Positions 18,021-27,700 of a stretch of 64,000 nucleotides of DNA are shown here, in pieces. This DNA comes from Oceanobacillus sp. FSL K6-2867. Its GTDB lineage: Bacteria > Bacillota > Bacilli > Bacillales > Amphibacillaceae. A program made the translations under genes and the position numbers. Every line of letters begins with the position of its first letter. Position 1 is the stretch's first letter. The stretch lies in assembly GCF_037963145.1 (NCBI RefSeq), contig NZ_CP150144.1, forward strand, positions 2,542,001-2,606,000, read 5' to 3'. The notes beneath the pieces were generated by a model. That model had not been told where the DNA came from. It saw nothing but the letters and a program-made list of their open reading frames with translations, and made no database searches.

Positions 18021-19491
18021 TCTGATTGTCATGCCAATGGCTATCCCTGTCCTGGCGGGTATTCTTTTAATCTTCCTAAGACCTTATGTAAAGGCACAAC
18101 GATGGATTAGTTTTTTGGTCATGATTGCAAATATCGGGATATCTGTTTATTTATTAAGCTGGATTCAAGCAGATGGCATACAGCGTCTCGACTTCGGAGA
18201 CTGGCAGCCGCCATTTGGAATCCTGTTCGTTGCAGACTCCTTTTCGGTGATCTTAGTTCTAACTACTAGCATCGTCACGGCTATCTGCTTATTATATGCT
18301 TTTTCTTCGGTGGGAAAGTCTTATGAAAATATGTTTTTCTATTCGTTTGTAAACTTTTTAGTGGCCGGTGTTAACGGTTCTTTCCTAACGGGTGATTTGT
18401 TTAACCTCTACGTTTGTTTTGAGGTGATGCTTTTAGCTTCCTATGTGTTGATTGCTCTTGGGGGGAGGAAGGTACAATTAAGAGAATCAATGAAATACCT
18501 TGTGATTAATATTCTATCTTCCTGGTTCTTCTTAGTAGCAATTGCTTATTTATACGGTACGGTTGGAACCCTTAATATGGCACATCTATCCGAAAGGATC
18601 GCTGAGAGTGGGCAAACACCCCTTTTAACGGTCATTAGTATTGTTTTTCTAACTGTATTTGCTTTGAAGTCTGGCCTATTGCTCTACTTTTGGCTGCCTG
18701 GGTCATATAGTGTACCAGCTACTGCTGTGTCTGCATTGTTCGGGGCGTTGCTTACGAAGGTCGGTATTTATGTTATGATCCGTACATTTACGCTGCTGTT
18801 TTACCATGAACAGCAAATAACCCATCTGCTGATTGGTATTTTAGCGGGTTTAACCTTAATTGGCGGGAGTATCGGCGCAATTGCATATAAGGATATTCGA
18901 AAAATTGTTGCCTATAATGTGATCATTGCTGTCGGGTTTATTTTAGTCGGGCTTGCTGTGGCAACTCCCGAGGCGCTGGAGGGTTCAATTTATTATTTAA
19001 TGCATGACATGATTGTTAAAGCATTATTATTCTTGCTTGCCGGAACGATGATTGTTGTAACTGGTGAAACACGAATTGATAATATGAGTGGTCTTATTCG
19101 GAATTATCCATTATTCGGCTGGATTTTCTTTATTGTAATGCTTTCTCTCGCCGGGGTTCCTCCGTTGAGTGGATTTATCGGTAAAGTACTGGTAGGACAA
19201 GGTGCGGTGAATAGCGGCTCCTATATCTTACTTGCTTTAGCGTTTATATCCAGTATTTTTGTTCTCTATTCTTTGCTTCGCGTCTTCCTAAACTGTTTTT
19301 GGGGAGAGACGATTATTAGTGAGGAAGATGAAACCCCAATGAAAAGGGGCTGGATTATCCCATGTGTTCTGCTGGCTGCTGGAACTGTTCTTTTAGGGTT
19401 AGCCGCAGAGCCATTAGCGATTTATGTACAAGATGCAGCAAATACATTAATGAACCCGCAAATTTATATTGATGCGGTTTTAAATGATTAA
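18013..19491 (+). CDS. mrpD: Na+/H+ antiporter subunit D
   Basis: A 492-residue NuoM/N-like antiporter subunit with about 14 membrane segments. FEVMLLASYVLIALGG carries the conserved Glu of the family and FWLPGSYSVPATAVSALFGA with TKVGIYVMIR the conserved lysine region. Start ATG 18013 has GAGGG 7 nt upstream and overlaps the mrpC stop. Unlike usual Mrp operons, a 232-nt gap with a family 1 repeat follows before mrpE. Confidence 0.93.
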   Translation: MNNLIVMPMAIPVLAGILLIFLRPYVKAQRWISFLVMIANIGISVYLLSWIQADGIQRLDFGDWQPPFGILFVADSFSVILVLTTSIVTAICLLYAFSSVGKSYENMFFYSFVNFLVAGVNGSFLTGDLFNLYVCFEVMLLASYVLIALGGRKVQLRESMKYLVINILSSWFFLVAIAYLYGTVGTLNMAHLSERIAESGQTPLLTVISIVFLTVFALKSGLLLYFWLPGSYSVPATAVSALFGALLTKVGIYVMIRTFTLLFYHEQQITHLLIGILAGLTLIGGSIGAIAYKDIRKIVAYNVIIAVGFILVGLAVATPEALEGSIYYLMHDMIVKALLFLLAGTMIVVTGETRIDNMSGLIRNYPLFGWIFFIVMLSLAGVPPLSGFIGKVLVGQGAVNSGSYILLALAFISSIFVLYSLLRVFLNCFWGETIISEEDETPMKRGWIIPCVLLAAGTVLLGLAAEPLAIYVQDAANTLMNPQIYIDAVLND

Positions 19492-19499
19492 CCAAATTT

Positions 19500-19695
19500 A
19501 TTGCGCGTCGCCGGGCTGTAAACTTCTTCTAAAATGAAGAGGGTCAAAACCAGAAAGAGCGTGATGACAAGTGGTAAAAAGCCCGTAAATTCTTAAATCT
19601 GTTCAAGGGCCTGCGGGTCTCCCTTGCAGTGCTAACATTCAGCTGGGAGGAAGTTTAACTACTGCTGAATGAAGTTTCACTTTATAAAAAGTTGT
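19500..19695 (+). repeat. Family 1 structured repeat, copy B (between mrpD and mrpE)
   Basis: About 195 nt inserted inside the Mrp operon. It has an outer stem CGGGCT (19512-19517)/AGCCCG (19580-19585), then a linker containing TGTTCAAGGGCC, then a hairpin CATTCAGC (19636-19643)/GCTGAATG (19664-19671), and ends GAAGTTTCACTTTAT. Copy C at 59.3 kb keeps the same plan with different paired bases. It has no stop-free frame of note and no T-run, so it need not terminate the operon. Confidence 0.65.
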
Positions 19696-19723
19696 TCATA
19701 CTACAAGAGGAGGTGGATTTAGA

Positions 19724-20206
19724 GTGCCAGCCCAGTTTTTATTAAACGTGTTTATTGCAGTGCTTTGGACGTTAATTAGTGATGAAACGGAATTGAAATT
19801 TACAACGTTAGTAACAGGGTACTTAGTTGGGATTGTCATCGTTTTTCTGATGCATCGTTTCTTTGGTCAACGATTCTACCTCACTCGTTTTTTTGCATTA
19901 GTTAAACTGATTCTGATTTTTAACCGTGAATTATTCCATTCAACTGTACTTGTTATTAAACATATTCTAAGTCCTAAGATTAAAATCAAGCCCGGTATTT
20001 TTAAATATGAAACAGTGTTAAAGGGAGAATGGGAAGTAACAGCACTTGCCCTGCTGTTGACATTAACACCAGGCTCCGTGGTGATGGAAGTGACCCCGGA
20101 GGGAGATACATTCTATATTCATGGAATGGATGTAGAAGAATCAAAGGATATGCTGCTTACATCCTTAGATAAGTTTGAGAAAGCAATTATGGAGGTGTCG
20201 AGGTAA
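19724..20206 (+). CDS. mrpE: Na+/H+ antiporter subunit E
   Basis: A 160-residue protein with two or three N-terminal membrane segments and a cytoplasmic C-terminus; LLTLTPGSVVMEV is the MrpE/MnhE signature. GTG 19724 is the start, with GAGGAGG about 10 nt upstream, downstream of the inserted repeat. Its stop overlaps mrpF by one base (TAATG). Confidence 0.92.
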   Translation: MPAQFLLNVFIAVLWTLISDETELKFTTLVTGYLVGIVIVFLMHRFFGQRFYLTRFFALVKLILIFNRELFHSTVLVIKHILSPKIKIKPGIFKYETVLKGEWEVTALALLLTLTPGSVVMEVTPEGDTFYIHGMDVEESKDMLLTSLDKFEKAIMEVSR

Positions 20207-20490
20207 TGGTTAAAACGATACTTATTATAGCTCTATCGTTTTATGGGATTGCAATTGCCATAAGTGCCTATCGTATTGTCATCGGTCCAAGCTTGCCAGA
20301 TCGTGTCATTGCCTTGGATATGATAGGAGTAATGCTCGTATCCAGTATCGCGGTTGTATCCGTCTTGCTTGGAACAACTGCCTTTTTAGAGGTAATTCTT
20401 ATTTTAGCAATTTTAGCGTTTATTAGTACGATTGCCTTCTCTAAGTATATTGAGAGGGGTGTTATCATTGAACGTAAGCGAGATAATTGA
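20206..20490 (+). CDS. mrpF: Na+/H+ antiporter subunit F
   Basis: A 94-residue protein with three hydrophobic segments and the conserved [12 protein letters not shown] of MrpF. Its ATG overlaps the mrpE stop. It overlaps mrpG by 23 nt. In B. subtilis MrpF (also MnhF, ShaF) is linked to Na+ and bile-salt export. Confidence 0.92.
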   Translation: MVKTILIIALSFYGIAIAISAYRIVIGPSLPDRVIALDMIGVMLVSSIAVVSVLLGTTAFLEVILILAILAFISTIAFSKYIERGVIIERKRDN

Positions 20491-20851
20491 GTTTATTGCG
20501 GCCGTTTTAATGTTAGCAGGGTCGATAATGGCTGTTATTAGTGCAATCGGGATAATCCGTTTTCCTGATGTTTATACACGTTCACATGCTGGAACAAAAA
20601 GCTCAACGTTAGCGGTTCTGTTAACCTTGCTTGGAGCATTCTTATATTTTGCAGTAGCCGAAGCATTTGTTAGTGTCAGACTCTTGCTCGGGATTCTTTT
20701 CGTGTTCCTGACTGCTCCGGTAGCTGGACACTTAATTATCAGGGCTGCATACCGGGCGCACGTTGAAATGGCAGATATTACAATAGAAGATGAGCTGAAA
20801 GATGTAATCCCGAAAAAAGAGGAAGAAAAGGAACAGTCTCATTTACGTTAA
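20468..20851 (+). CDS. mrpG: Na+/H+ antiporter subunit G
   Basis: A 127-residue protein with three hydrophobic segments and the MrpG core [21 protein letters not shown] chose TTG 20468 (MNVSEIIEF) because AGGGG lies 8 nt upstream and the family starts there; a frame extending to 20432 is inside mrpF without a ribosome site. The C-terminus is a charged tail. It is the last gene of the operon. Confidence 0.92.
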   Translation: MNVSEIIEFIAAVLMLAGSIMAVISAIGIIRFPDVYTRSHAGTKSSTLAVLLTLLGAFLYFAVAEAFVSVRLLLGILFVFLTAPVAGHLIIRAAYRAHVEMADITIEDELKDVIPKKEEEKEQSHLR

Positions 20852-20870
20852 TATATCCTATGTTTTAAAT

Positions 20871-20916
20871 AAAGGCATCTGAGACACTTTTATTGTGTTA
20901 TGGATGTCTTTTCTTT
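20871..20916 (+). terminator. Terminator of the Mrp operon
   Basis: AAAGGCATC...GATGTCTTT with inner GACAC/GTGTT pairs, then TTCTTT. One G-T pair in the stem. Confidence 0.75.
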
Positions 20917-21065
20917 ATTGAGTGGATATTTAAGCTGTAAAACAGCTTAAAAGCCGTTTTAGGATATTCATAACGTTGCTTAACCTGTTTAAAAAACATT
21001 TAGTGAAAAAGAAAGCGATTATAGTATACTAGTCCGTAAGAGAAATTGATTGGAGAATGATTTAT

Positions 21066-21704
21066 ATGGGTGAACGTTTAAAAATTCAGCGTCCAAAGCT
21101 ATCAAGAGCATTGCAGGAACAAGTATTTCAACATGATGAAGAATTATATTACAATCGCTGCATCATTAAAGATTGCTATATTGATGGGGAAGGTATTGAA
21201 AGCATTCGATGCGATGAAGTAGTTTTTAAAAATGTTACGTTTGATGCACTGTCTTTTCATAAAGCGGATTTGCTTGATTGTGTTTTCGATCATTGTGATT
21301 TATCGAATGCTGATTTCAGTGAGGGAAGTATACATCGTGTGGAATTTCGGGATTCCAAGCTAATCGGGAGCAACTTTTCCGATGCTTCATTAGAAAATGT
21401 TTTGTTTACCTCTTGTCTTGCAAAACTAAGCACATTTGGTTTTTCAAAATTAAAACAGGCAGCCTTTCATAGTTGCTCACTAAATAGTGCTGACTTTTAT
21501 GAATGCAAGTTTCAGCGTGTCGCATTTACAGCGTGCGATTTGAACGAGGTAAATTTCGCCAACACTCCATTAAAGGGAGTGGATTTGAGTACATGCAACT
21601 TTGAAGGACTGCAGGTTACATGGGATAGCTTGCCCGGCTGTATTGTTACGGAAGAACAGGCATTAGGCTTTGCGCGTGTGATTGGTCTGGAAATAAAAGA
21701 ATAG
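21066..21704 (+). CDS. Pentapeptide-repeat protein
   Basis: A 212-residue protein made largely of five-residue repeats of the A(D/N)Lxx type: CVFDHCDLSNADFSEGSIHR, SNFSDASLENVLF, SADFYECKFQRVAF and NEVNFANTPLKGVDL. Such repeats fold as a right-handed square beta helix. The length is that of Qnr/MfpA DNA-mimic proteins, which protect DNA gyrase from quinolones, but most pentapeptide proteins have other or unknown jobs. I chose ATG 21066, 10 nt after GGAG; the ATG at 21057 is almost on top of that site. It has no operon partner. Confidence 0.8.
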   Translation: MGERLKIQRPKLSRALQEQVFQHDEELYYNRCIIKDCYIDGEGIESIRCDEVVFKNVTFDALSFHKADLLDCVFDHCDLSNADFSEGSIHRVEFRDSKLIGSNFSDASLENVLFTSCLAKLSTFGFSKLKQAAFHSCSLNSADFYECKFQRVAFTACDLNEVNFANTPLKGVDLSTCNFEGLQVTWDSLPGCIVTEEQALGFARVIGLEIKE

Positions 21705-21816
21705 CGATTAAGTGAAAGGTGGTGGTGATTTTACCATCATGACTGGGATGCAAAAAGAAGCTGAGTACATAAGAAACGAAAAGGAAATTTGGAAAAGACT
21801 ATAGTGTTGTATGCAA

Positions 21817-21852
21817 AATAAGCCTGCCCCTGAAAAAGAGGCAGGCTTATTG
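21817..21852 (-). terminator. Terminator of the flavin oxidoreductase gene
   Basis: AATAAGCCTGCC/GGCAGGCTTATT with an 11-12 nt loop; on the minus strand it is followed by TTTTGC. It sits just beyond the stop codon. Confidence 0.8.
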
Positions 21853-21858
21853 TTTTGG

Positions 21859-22878
21859 CTATTTATCCATTAGCTCAGCGACAATCTCATAAGACCGAAG
21901 TCGATCTTCTAAATGGTAAATTTGTGAGCTGATAATCATTTCATCAGCGCCGGTTGCCTCCTGGAAGGATATTAGCCCTTTCTTCACTGTTTCTGGACTG
22001 CCGACAATGGTTGTGCGTGAATCTAAGGATTCTTCCACTGCAGCTTTTTCCATCGGAGACCAAATTTCATCGATATTATTGATTGGTGGCTGCAGTTTCT
22101 TTTGCTCACCACGTCTAAGGTTAAGAAATTGCATGCGATGGGAGCTGGCTAAATATTGTGCTTTTTCATCGGTTTCAGCTGCGATGACATTGACACCAAC
22201 CATTGCATATGGCTTTTCCAGTACGTCAGAAGGCTGGAAATTAGCCCGGTATAGCTGTAATGCTGGAATGGTGTATGCTGGTGCAAAATGACTGGCGAAA
22301 GAGAAAGGCAATCCCTTTTGGGCGGCAAGCCGAGCACTGAAATCACTTGAACCTAGTAACCAAAGTGGAATCGAAAGTCCTTGTCCAGGAACTGCTCGAA
22401 CACGTGATACAGGGTCTTCTGAAAAATAATCCTGAAGCTCGTTCACTTGCATTGGAAAGTCCTCTGGTCCCATATTTAGCGTGCGGCGTAATGCGTAGGC
22501 GGTTGCCTGATCACTTCCAGGCGCACGGCCAAGTCCAAGATCGATACGACCTGGGAAGAGAGATTCAAGTGTGCCAAATTGCTCTGCGATAACGAGTGTT
22601 GCATGGTTTGGCAGCATAACACCGCCAGCTCCAACACGAATATGCTCCGTATTTCCGGCAATATGGGCAATAAGTATAGATGTTGCTGAGCTTGCAATGC
22701 CTGGCATGTTATGGTGTTCAGCTAACCAGAAGCGGTTAAAGCCCCAATTTTCTACATGCTGAGCAAGCTCGACACTCTCCTTAAAGGAGGCAGCAGCATC
22801 ACTTCCTTCTGTTATTGGTGCTAGGTCAAGAACGGACAAAGGTATATTATTAAATTTTCTTATTGAATGTACGGTCAA
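21859..22878 (-). CDS. LLM-class (luciferase-like) flavin-dependent oxidoreductase
   Basis: A 339-residue TIM-barrel oxidoreductase of the bacterial luciferase family. [39 protein letters not shown] and [15 protein letters not shown] are the conserved blocks of the MsnO8/YwcH-type subgroup, which bind reduced FMN. The substrate is unknown. I chose TTG 22878 because GGAGGG lies 6 nt upstream and the family starts at this point ([14 protein letters not shown]); a longer frame from 22938 crosses this ribosome site. Confidence 0.82.
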   Translation of the reverse strand: MTVHSIRKFNNIPLSVLDLAPITEGSDAAASFKESVELAQHVENWGFNRFWLAEHHNMPGIASSATSILIAHIAGNTEHIRVGAGGVMLPNHATLVIAEQFGTLESLFPGRIDLGLGRAPGSDQATAYALRRTLNMGPEDFPMQVNELQDYFSEDPVSRVRAVPGQGLSIPLWLLGSSDFSARLAAQKGLPFSFASHFAPAYTIPALQLYRANFQPSDVLEKPYAMVGVNVIAAETDEKAQYLASSHRMQFLNLRRGEQKKLQPPINNIDEIWSPMEKAAVEESLDSRTTIVGSPETVKKGLISFQEATGADEMIISSQIYHLEDRLRSYEIVAELMDK

Positions 22879-22982
22879 AATTTTCCCTCCTACCTCTATT
22901 AGTAAGAAATGATAAGGGTTCTCTGCAGGATAGTCCAATGATTAGCTTGCTGCGAAAGGTTATTACGAGGTGGAGGAGTGTT

Positions 22983-23033
22983 TAAAAAAGAGCAGAACAG
23001 ATGGCGGAAATCTTAACCCATCTGTTCTGCTCT
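22983..23033 (-). terminator. Terminator of the SEC-C gene
   Basis: A 16-bp stem AGAGCAGAACAGATGG/CCATCTGTTCTGCTCT with a 13-nt loop, followed on the minus strand by six T. It lies about 75 nt past the stop codon. Confidence 0.88.
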
Positions 23034-23107
23034 AACGAATGCTTGCTGACAATCAAATTATGTAGAATCCTATGCGGATGAATGCTATGTACACCGAGGT
23101 TACCTCA

Positions 23108-24133
23108 TCATTTACTATCAATCATTAATTGCTTCAACTCTTCATCCAAGCACTTTACAAGTTTTCGATAATTGGAAGAAACAGTTGCAGCTGTTGTTTC
23201 ATATTCCTTTGCAAGCTGACTCTGGGTAGCAGGAGTTTCCAGGAACCTATCCTGTACTAAGTAATCGAGAGCTGCGGCACAGGAACCAGCCTTTTTAAAT
23301 GCTGGGTTCTCTTTTAAGCAGTATACGTTCCAAAGTTTAACACCGGTAGAGATAAGCTGCTCATCCATTTCCTTATCCTGCATCTGTTTCGTGAAAAGCT
23401 GTGCAACCATTTCCTGCGCTGGATTTGGCCAATCAAACTTCGAGTCTTCGAGTACGAGAATGTCTGCTAATAGTGCTGGGAAGTTTTCCGCTAGACCGCC
23501 TACCATACCCGCGTATGATTTTGTCATTGCTATAACCTTTTCCCTGTCCTTATCAAACAATTCAACCATTGTAAACAGGAAGTTGTGGTAACCGATATAT
23601 GGAACCGTTACCCCGATAGCTAGATTACCAGCTTTAAAGTCATCCTCTTCGGTAAAAGGAATCGTATAGCTTTCATTTGTTAAGACATCACGTAAATAAG
23701 CCTGCTGTGCTTCCTGATTAATGGAAAGAATGTCGAAAATACTTGGAACCGTGTTTGCCCATGATGCGAATGTATTTTTAGTGTTTGTATATCTCATTTT
23801 AGGTTCTTGTTTTTGATAAAATGTATCAAAAATCGTTTGCTCATTTTTCGCAAGTGCAAGGTTCGGGATTGCCCAAAACGTTAGTCCAGCCATATAGATT
23901 TTAGATAGTTCCTCATTCTCTCCAATAAAAGGCTGAGGATATCTTAACGTTAATTCTTCCAGCTCTGGCTCATACTGTTGCATGGCGAATGAAATTAACT
24001 TTATATGAAAATTTTCTATTTCCGAATTATAAACTTCAGGACTTATTGTCATAACACTTGAAGACCCACAGCATTTTTTATACTTTTTACCACTGCCGCA
24101 TGGACAGGGATCATTTCTTTTTGGCTTGCTCAA
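23108..24133 (-). CDS. SEC-C zinc-motif protein with C-terminal HTH
   Basis: A 341-residue protein beginning KRNDPCPCGSGKKYKKCCG, the SEC-C zinc-binding motif (CPCxSGxKYKxCC) normally found at the end of SecA and in YecA/YchJ proteins. Here the motif is at the N-terminus. The middle is unrecognised. Residues near 295-330 (TQSQLAKEYETTAATVSSNYRKLV) look like a helix-turn-helix. The start is TTG 24133 with GGGG about 9 nt upstream. Family known only for the zinc motif; function unknown, perhaps nucleic-acid binding. Confidence 0.72.
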   Translation of the reverse strand: MSKPKRNDPCPCGSGKKYKKCCGSSSVMTISPEVYNSEIENFHIKLISFAMQQYEPELEELTLRYPQPFIGENEELSKIYMAGLTFWAIPNLALAKNEQTIFDTFYQKQEPKMRYTNTKNTFASWANTVPSIFDILSINQEAQQAYLRDVLTNESYTIPFTEEDDFKAGNLAIGVTVPYIGYHNFLFTMVELFDKDREKVIAMTKSYAGMVGGLAENFPALLADILVLEDSKFDWPNPAQEMVAQLFTKQMQDKEMDEQLISTGVKLWNVYCLKENPAFKKAGSCAAALDYLVQDRFLETPATQSQLAKEYETTAATVSSNYRKLVKCLDEELKQLMIDSK

Positions 24134-24182
24134 AGTAACAGCCCCTTCTATTTTAGTAATCTCAATTTTGAGTTATAAATAA

Positions 24183-24276
24183 AACCCGCTTAAGGGTTCG
24201 TCAATCGGATTTGATAGAAAGCGAAAGCAGATAGAAAAGGCTAAAGCTTTACTATCTGCAAGAATGACGAATAACC
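24183..24276 (-). promoter_or_regulatory. Structured leader upstream of the SEC-C gene
   Basis: GGTTCGTCA (24195-24203) pairs with TGACGAATAACC (24265-24276, two-base bulge) and encloses a perfect 8-bp stem GCAGATAG/CTATCTGC. On the minus strand AACCC/GGGTT with TTATTT follows, resembling a weak attenuator, about 50 nt before the TTG start. Not matched to a known riboswitch. Confidence 0.4.
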
Positions 24277-24631
24277 TATTGTTCATCTTGATACAAATTA
24301 TATATTATTTGTGCTTTGACTTCGGTGTATAACTGCTTTATAAAATAATGTAAATGCAGCAACGGCAATACATTCTGGAACGCCAACAAGGCTATTATAC
24401 CATCAATTGCTTGTGATGACGTTAACATAGTAAAAGATGAAATTTTCTAACGTCAATCCAGAAGCATATTACGTGTGGAAAAAGGGATATAATTCCAAGT
24501 AATCTCTTGAGGAAAACTGAATCATATCAAAATGGCATTAATCATATAAAAAAATATAAAAAAAGTGATTAAAACTTTAATTCCTTGGTATGACTGGGTT
24601 TATACAGTGTAAAACTTCCATAAAAACTAAA

Positions 24632-24645
24632 TGTAATCGTTTTCA
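24632..24645 (+). promoter_or_regulatory. cre (CcpA) site upstream of the gltA promoter
   Basis: TGTAATCGTTTTCA fits the CcpA consensus TGWAANCGNTNWCA at every defined position. It lies about 50 nt upstream of the -10 element, a position used by CcpA for activation in Bacillus. Confidence 0.6.
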
Positions 24646-24670
24646 AAACCGTTAAAATGTAATCAGAATT

Positions 24671-24699
24671 TTATGTTAACATAATTTTTATGATATAAT
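24671..24699 (+). promoter_or_regulatory. Promoter of gltAB
   Basis: An extended -10 TGATATAAT (TATAAT at 24694-24699) with a weak -35 17 nt upstream, about 70 nt before the start codon. A weak -35 fits an activator-dependent promoter. Confidence 0.6.
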
Positions 24700-24773
24700 A
24701 TCGAACACAATTAAAGTACCTGTTTTGAAATTGGTTCTTAGATTGTGGCAAATAAAAGAAAGGAGCTGTTGTG

Positions 24774-27700
24774 ATGACAAGGAATGGATTACCAAAACCG
24801 CAGGGTCTATACCGGCCAGATTTTGAACATGAGGCATGTGGTATAGGCATGATTGCGAATATTAACGGCAAGAAAACCCACAATATTGTCCAAAACGCGA
24901 TTAATATTCTATGTAATTTAGAGCATCGTGGAGGACAATCTGCAGACACAAGCACTGGAGACGGAGCAGGAATTATGACACAAATACCTGACCGATTTTT
25001 CCAAAAGCAGTGTGCGAAGGAAAATATTGATCTTCCACGAGAAGGAGATTATGGGGTAGGGATGGTATTTTTACCTCGTGACAGACAGCTTCGTATGACG
25101 TGCAGAAAAATAATCGAACGTATTGTGCAAGAAGAAGGGCAAGCCTTTTTAGGCTGGCGTCCTGTCCCTACAAATGAATCCTTCATCGGTATTGTCGCGG
25201 CGAAAAGTATGCCCACAATCCGTCAATTTTTCATCCAAAAGTCGGATGGTATAAAAGATCAAATGGCCTTTGAACGTAAACTCTACGTAATTCGGAAATG
25301 TATTGAGAGAGTCGTAGCGGAAGAACAGCAATACGAGGATGTCTATGTTTGCAGTTTATCAACACGTACGATTGTCTATAAAGGAATGCTTATTCCAGAA
25401 CAATTAGATGCTTTTTATATTGATTTGAATCATCCGGAGTTTAAATCTGCTTTAGCACTCGTGCATTCACGCTTTAGTACGAACACTTTTCCTAGCTGGA
25501 AAAGGTCTCACCCAAATCGATACACCATACACAATGGAGAATTTAATACGTTACGCGGAAATGTAAATTGGATGCAGGCTCGTGAAAAGCTTTGTCAGTC
25601 TGAATATTTCACCGAAGAAGAGCTGGAAAAAATCCTGCCTGTGCTCGATGTTGATGGCAGTGATTCATCCATTTTTGACAATACCTTTGAATTTCTGCAT
25701 CTATCAGGGAGGTCACTCGCACACAGCGCAATGATGATGGTTCCGGAACCATGGTCGAATGATGCGATGATTCGCGAGGAAAAGCGCGATTTCTATGAGT
25801 ATCATAGTACATTAATGGAGCCGTGGGATGGACCGGCGGCACTTGTATTTACCGATGGGAATCAAATCGGAGCATGTCTGGATCGGAATGGACTTCGCCC
25901 TGCAAGGTATTATGTAACAAAGGATGGCATGATTGTTCTAGGTTCTGAAGTAGGGGCATTGGATATTTTTGCGGACGACATTTTGTATAAAGATCGATTG
26001 ACACCAGGGAAAATGCTGCTCGTGGATTTGGAAAAGGGTGTTATTATTCCAGATGAAACGATTAAGATGCAAATTGCATCTGAACAGCCTTATAAGAAAT
26101 GGCTGGAAAATAAAATCAATCTGGAGGATCTGGCGGACGCGCATCAGAAAGCGCCATTGTATGGTGGGGAGGAATTAGTCCAGCAACAATTAGCATTTGG
26201 CTATACGCGTGAGGAGCTAACTAAAATTATGAAGCCGCTTGTATCGGATGGGAAGGATCCGATTGGTTCCATGGGCTATGACTCTCCGCTCGCTGTATTA
26301 TCGAAAAAGCCGCAGCTTCTGTATAACTATTTCAAACAGCTCTTTGCACAAGTAACGAATCCACCACTGGATGCGATTCGGGAAAAAATTATTACGATGG
26401 TTGAAACAACAATAGGAGCGGAAGGAAATCTTGTCGATCCTACAGCAGAAAACTGCAGACATATTCGGCTGAAAACACCAATTTTACGAAACGAGGAACT
26501 TGAGAAAATTCGTGAACAGCAGCTGGAGGCATTTCGGACCATAACACTGTCTTGCGTTTTCGAAGCGCAAGAAGGGCAAGGGAAAATGGAAGCGGCTCTC
26601 GAAGCTTTATTTGATAAAGCGGATTCGGCTATCGATGCAGGAGTTACATTACTGATTCTCTCAGATCGAGGAGTATCAGAGGATAAAGCAGCGATTCCTG
26701 CATTACTAGCTGTATCCGGTTTGCATCATCATTTAATTCGTAAAGGAATTCGAACAAAAGTAAGCCTGCTTGTAGAGTCTGGGGAACCCAGAGAAGTGCA
26801 TCATTTTGCTGCATTAATTGGATACGGAGCAGAAGGAATTAATCCGTATCTAGCACTAAATACTTTTACTGATTTAATGGAAAAAGGTGAATTGGAAGCT
26901 GTTACGGAAAAACAGGCACACGAAAGATACGTAGCTTCCGTTACAGACGGGATTATTAAAATCCTATCGAAAATGGGTATTTCAACGATTCAAAGCTATC
27001 GTGGTGCACAAATATTTGAAGCGGTCGGTATTCATGATGATGTGATTGACAGGTATTTTACTGGAACAGCTTCACGACTTGGCGGGATTGGCTTGGATAT
27101 GATTGAGAAAGAAACGCTAATAAGACATGATGTTGCCTTCCAAGCGAATCAAGTAGGGAATCATAACTTGCCGGCGGGAGATGAGTTCCAATATCGTGAA
27201 AATGGTGAAGATCACCAGTATAATCCGAGGACGATTCAAACATTGCAGCATGCTGTCCGCAGCAATGACTATGCACTGTTTAAAACATATTCGAACATGT
27301 TAACGGATGAAACGAGTAATCTACAATCCCTTCGTGGCATGGTCCGTTTTAAAAAGCGTACCGCCGTGCCGATCGAAGAAGTTGAACCAATAGAAGAAAT
27401 TGTTAGGCGTTTTAAAACAGGAGCCATGTCCTTTGGGTCGATTAGTAAAGAGGCACACGAATCCTTAGCAATCGCAATGAACCGCCTCGGTGGCCGGAGC
27501 AATACAGGAGAGGGCGGAGAAGACCCGAATCGTTTTATCCACGATGAAAATGGTGATTTGCGAAGAAGTGCAATCAAGCAGGTTGCCTCGGGACGTTTCG
27601 GGGTAACGAGTAATTATTTAGTTAATGCCGATGAGATTCAAATTAAAGTCGCTCAAGGGGCAAAACCGGGTGAAGGTGGTCAGCTGCCAGGAGAGAAGGT

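Larger units (their letters stand above)
24134..24773. other. Divergent intergenic region between the SEC-C gene and gltA
   Basis: About 640 nt. The left part holds a long stem-loop (24195-24276) in the SEC-C leader. The right part is AT-rich and contains the cre site and promoter for gltA. No open frame with a ribosome site was seen between them. Confidence 0.6.

Noticed and set aside
21739..21804. A 21-codon frame (starting MTGMQKEAEY) between the pentapeptide and oxidoreductase genes
   Set aside because: The GGTGGTG upstream is about 14 nt away, and nothing else supports translation.
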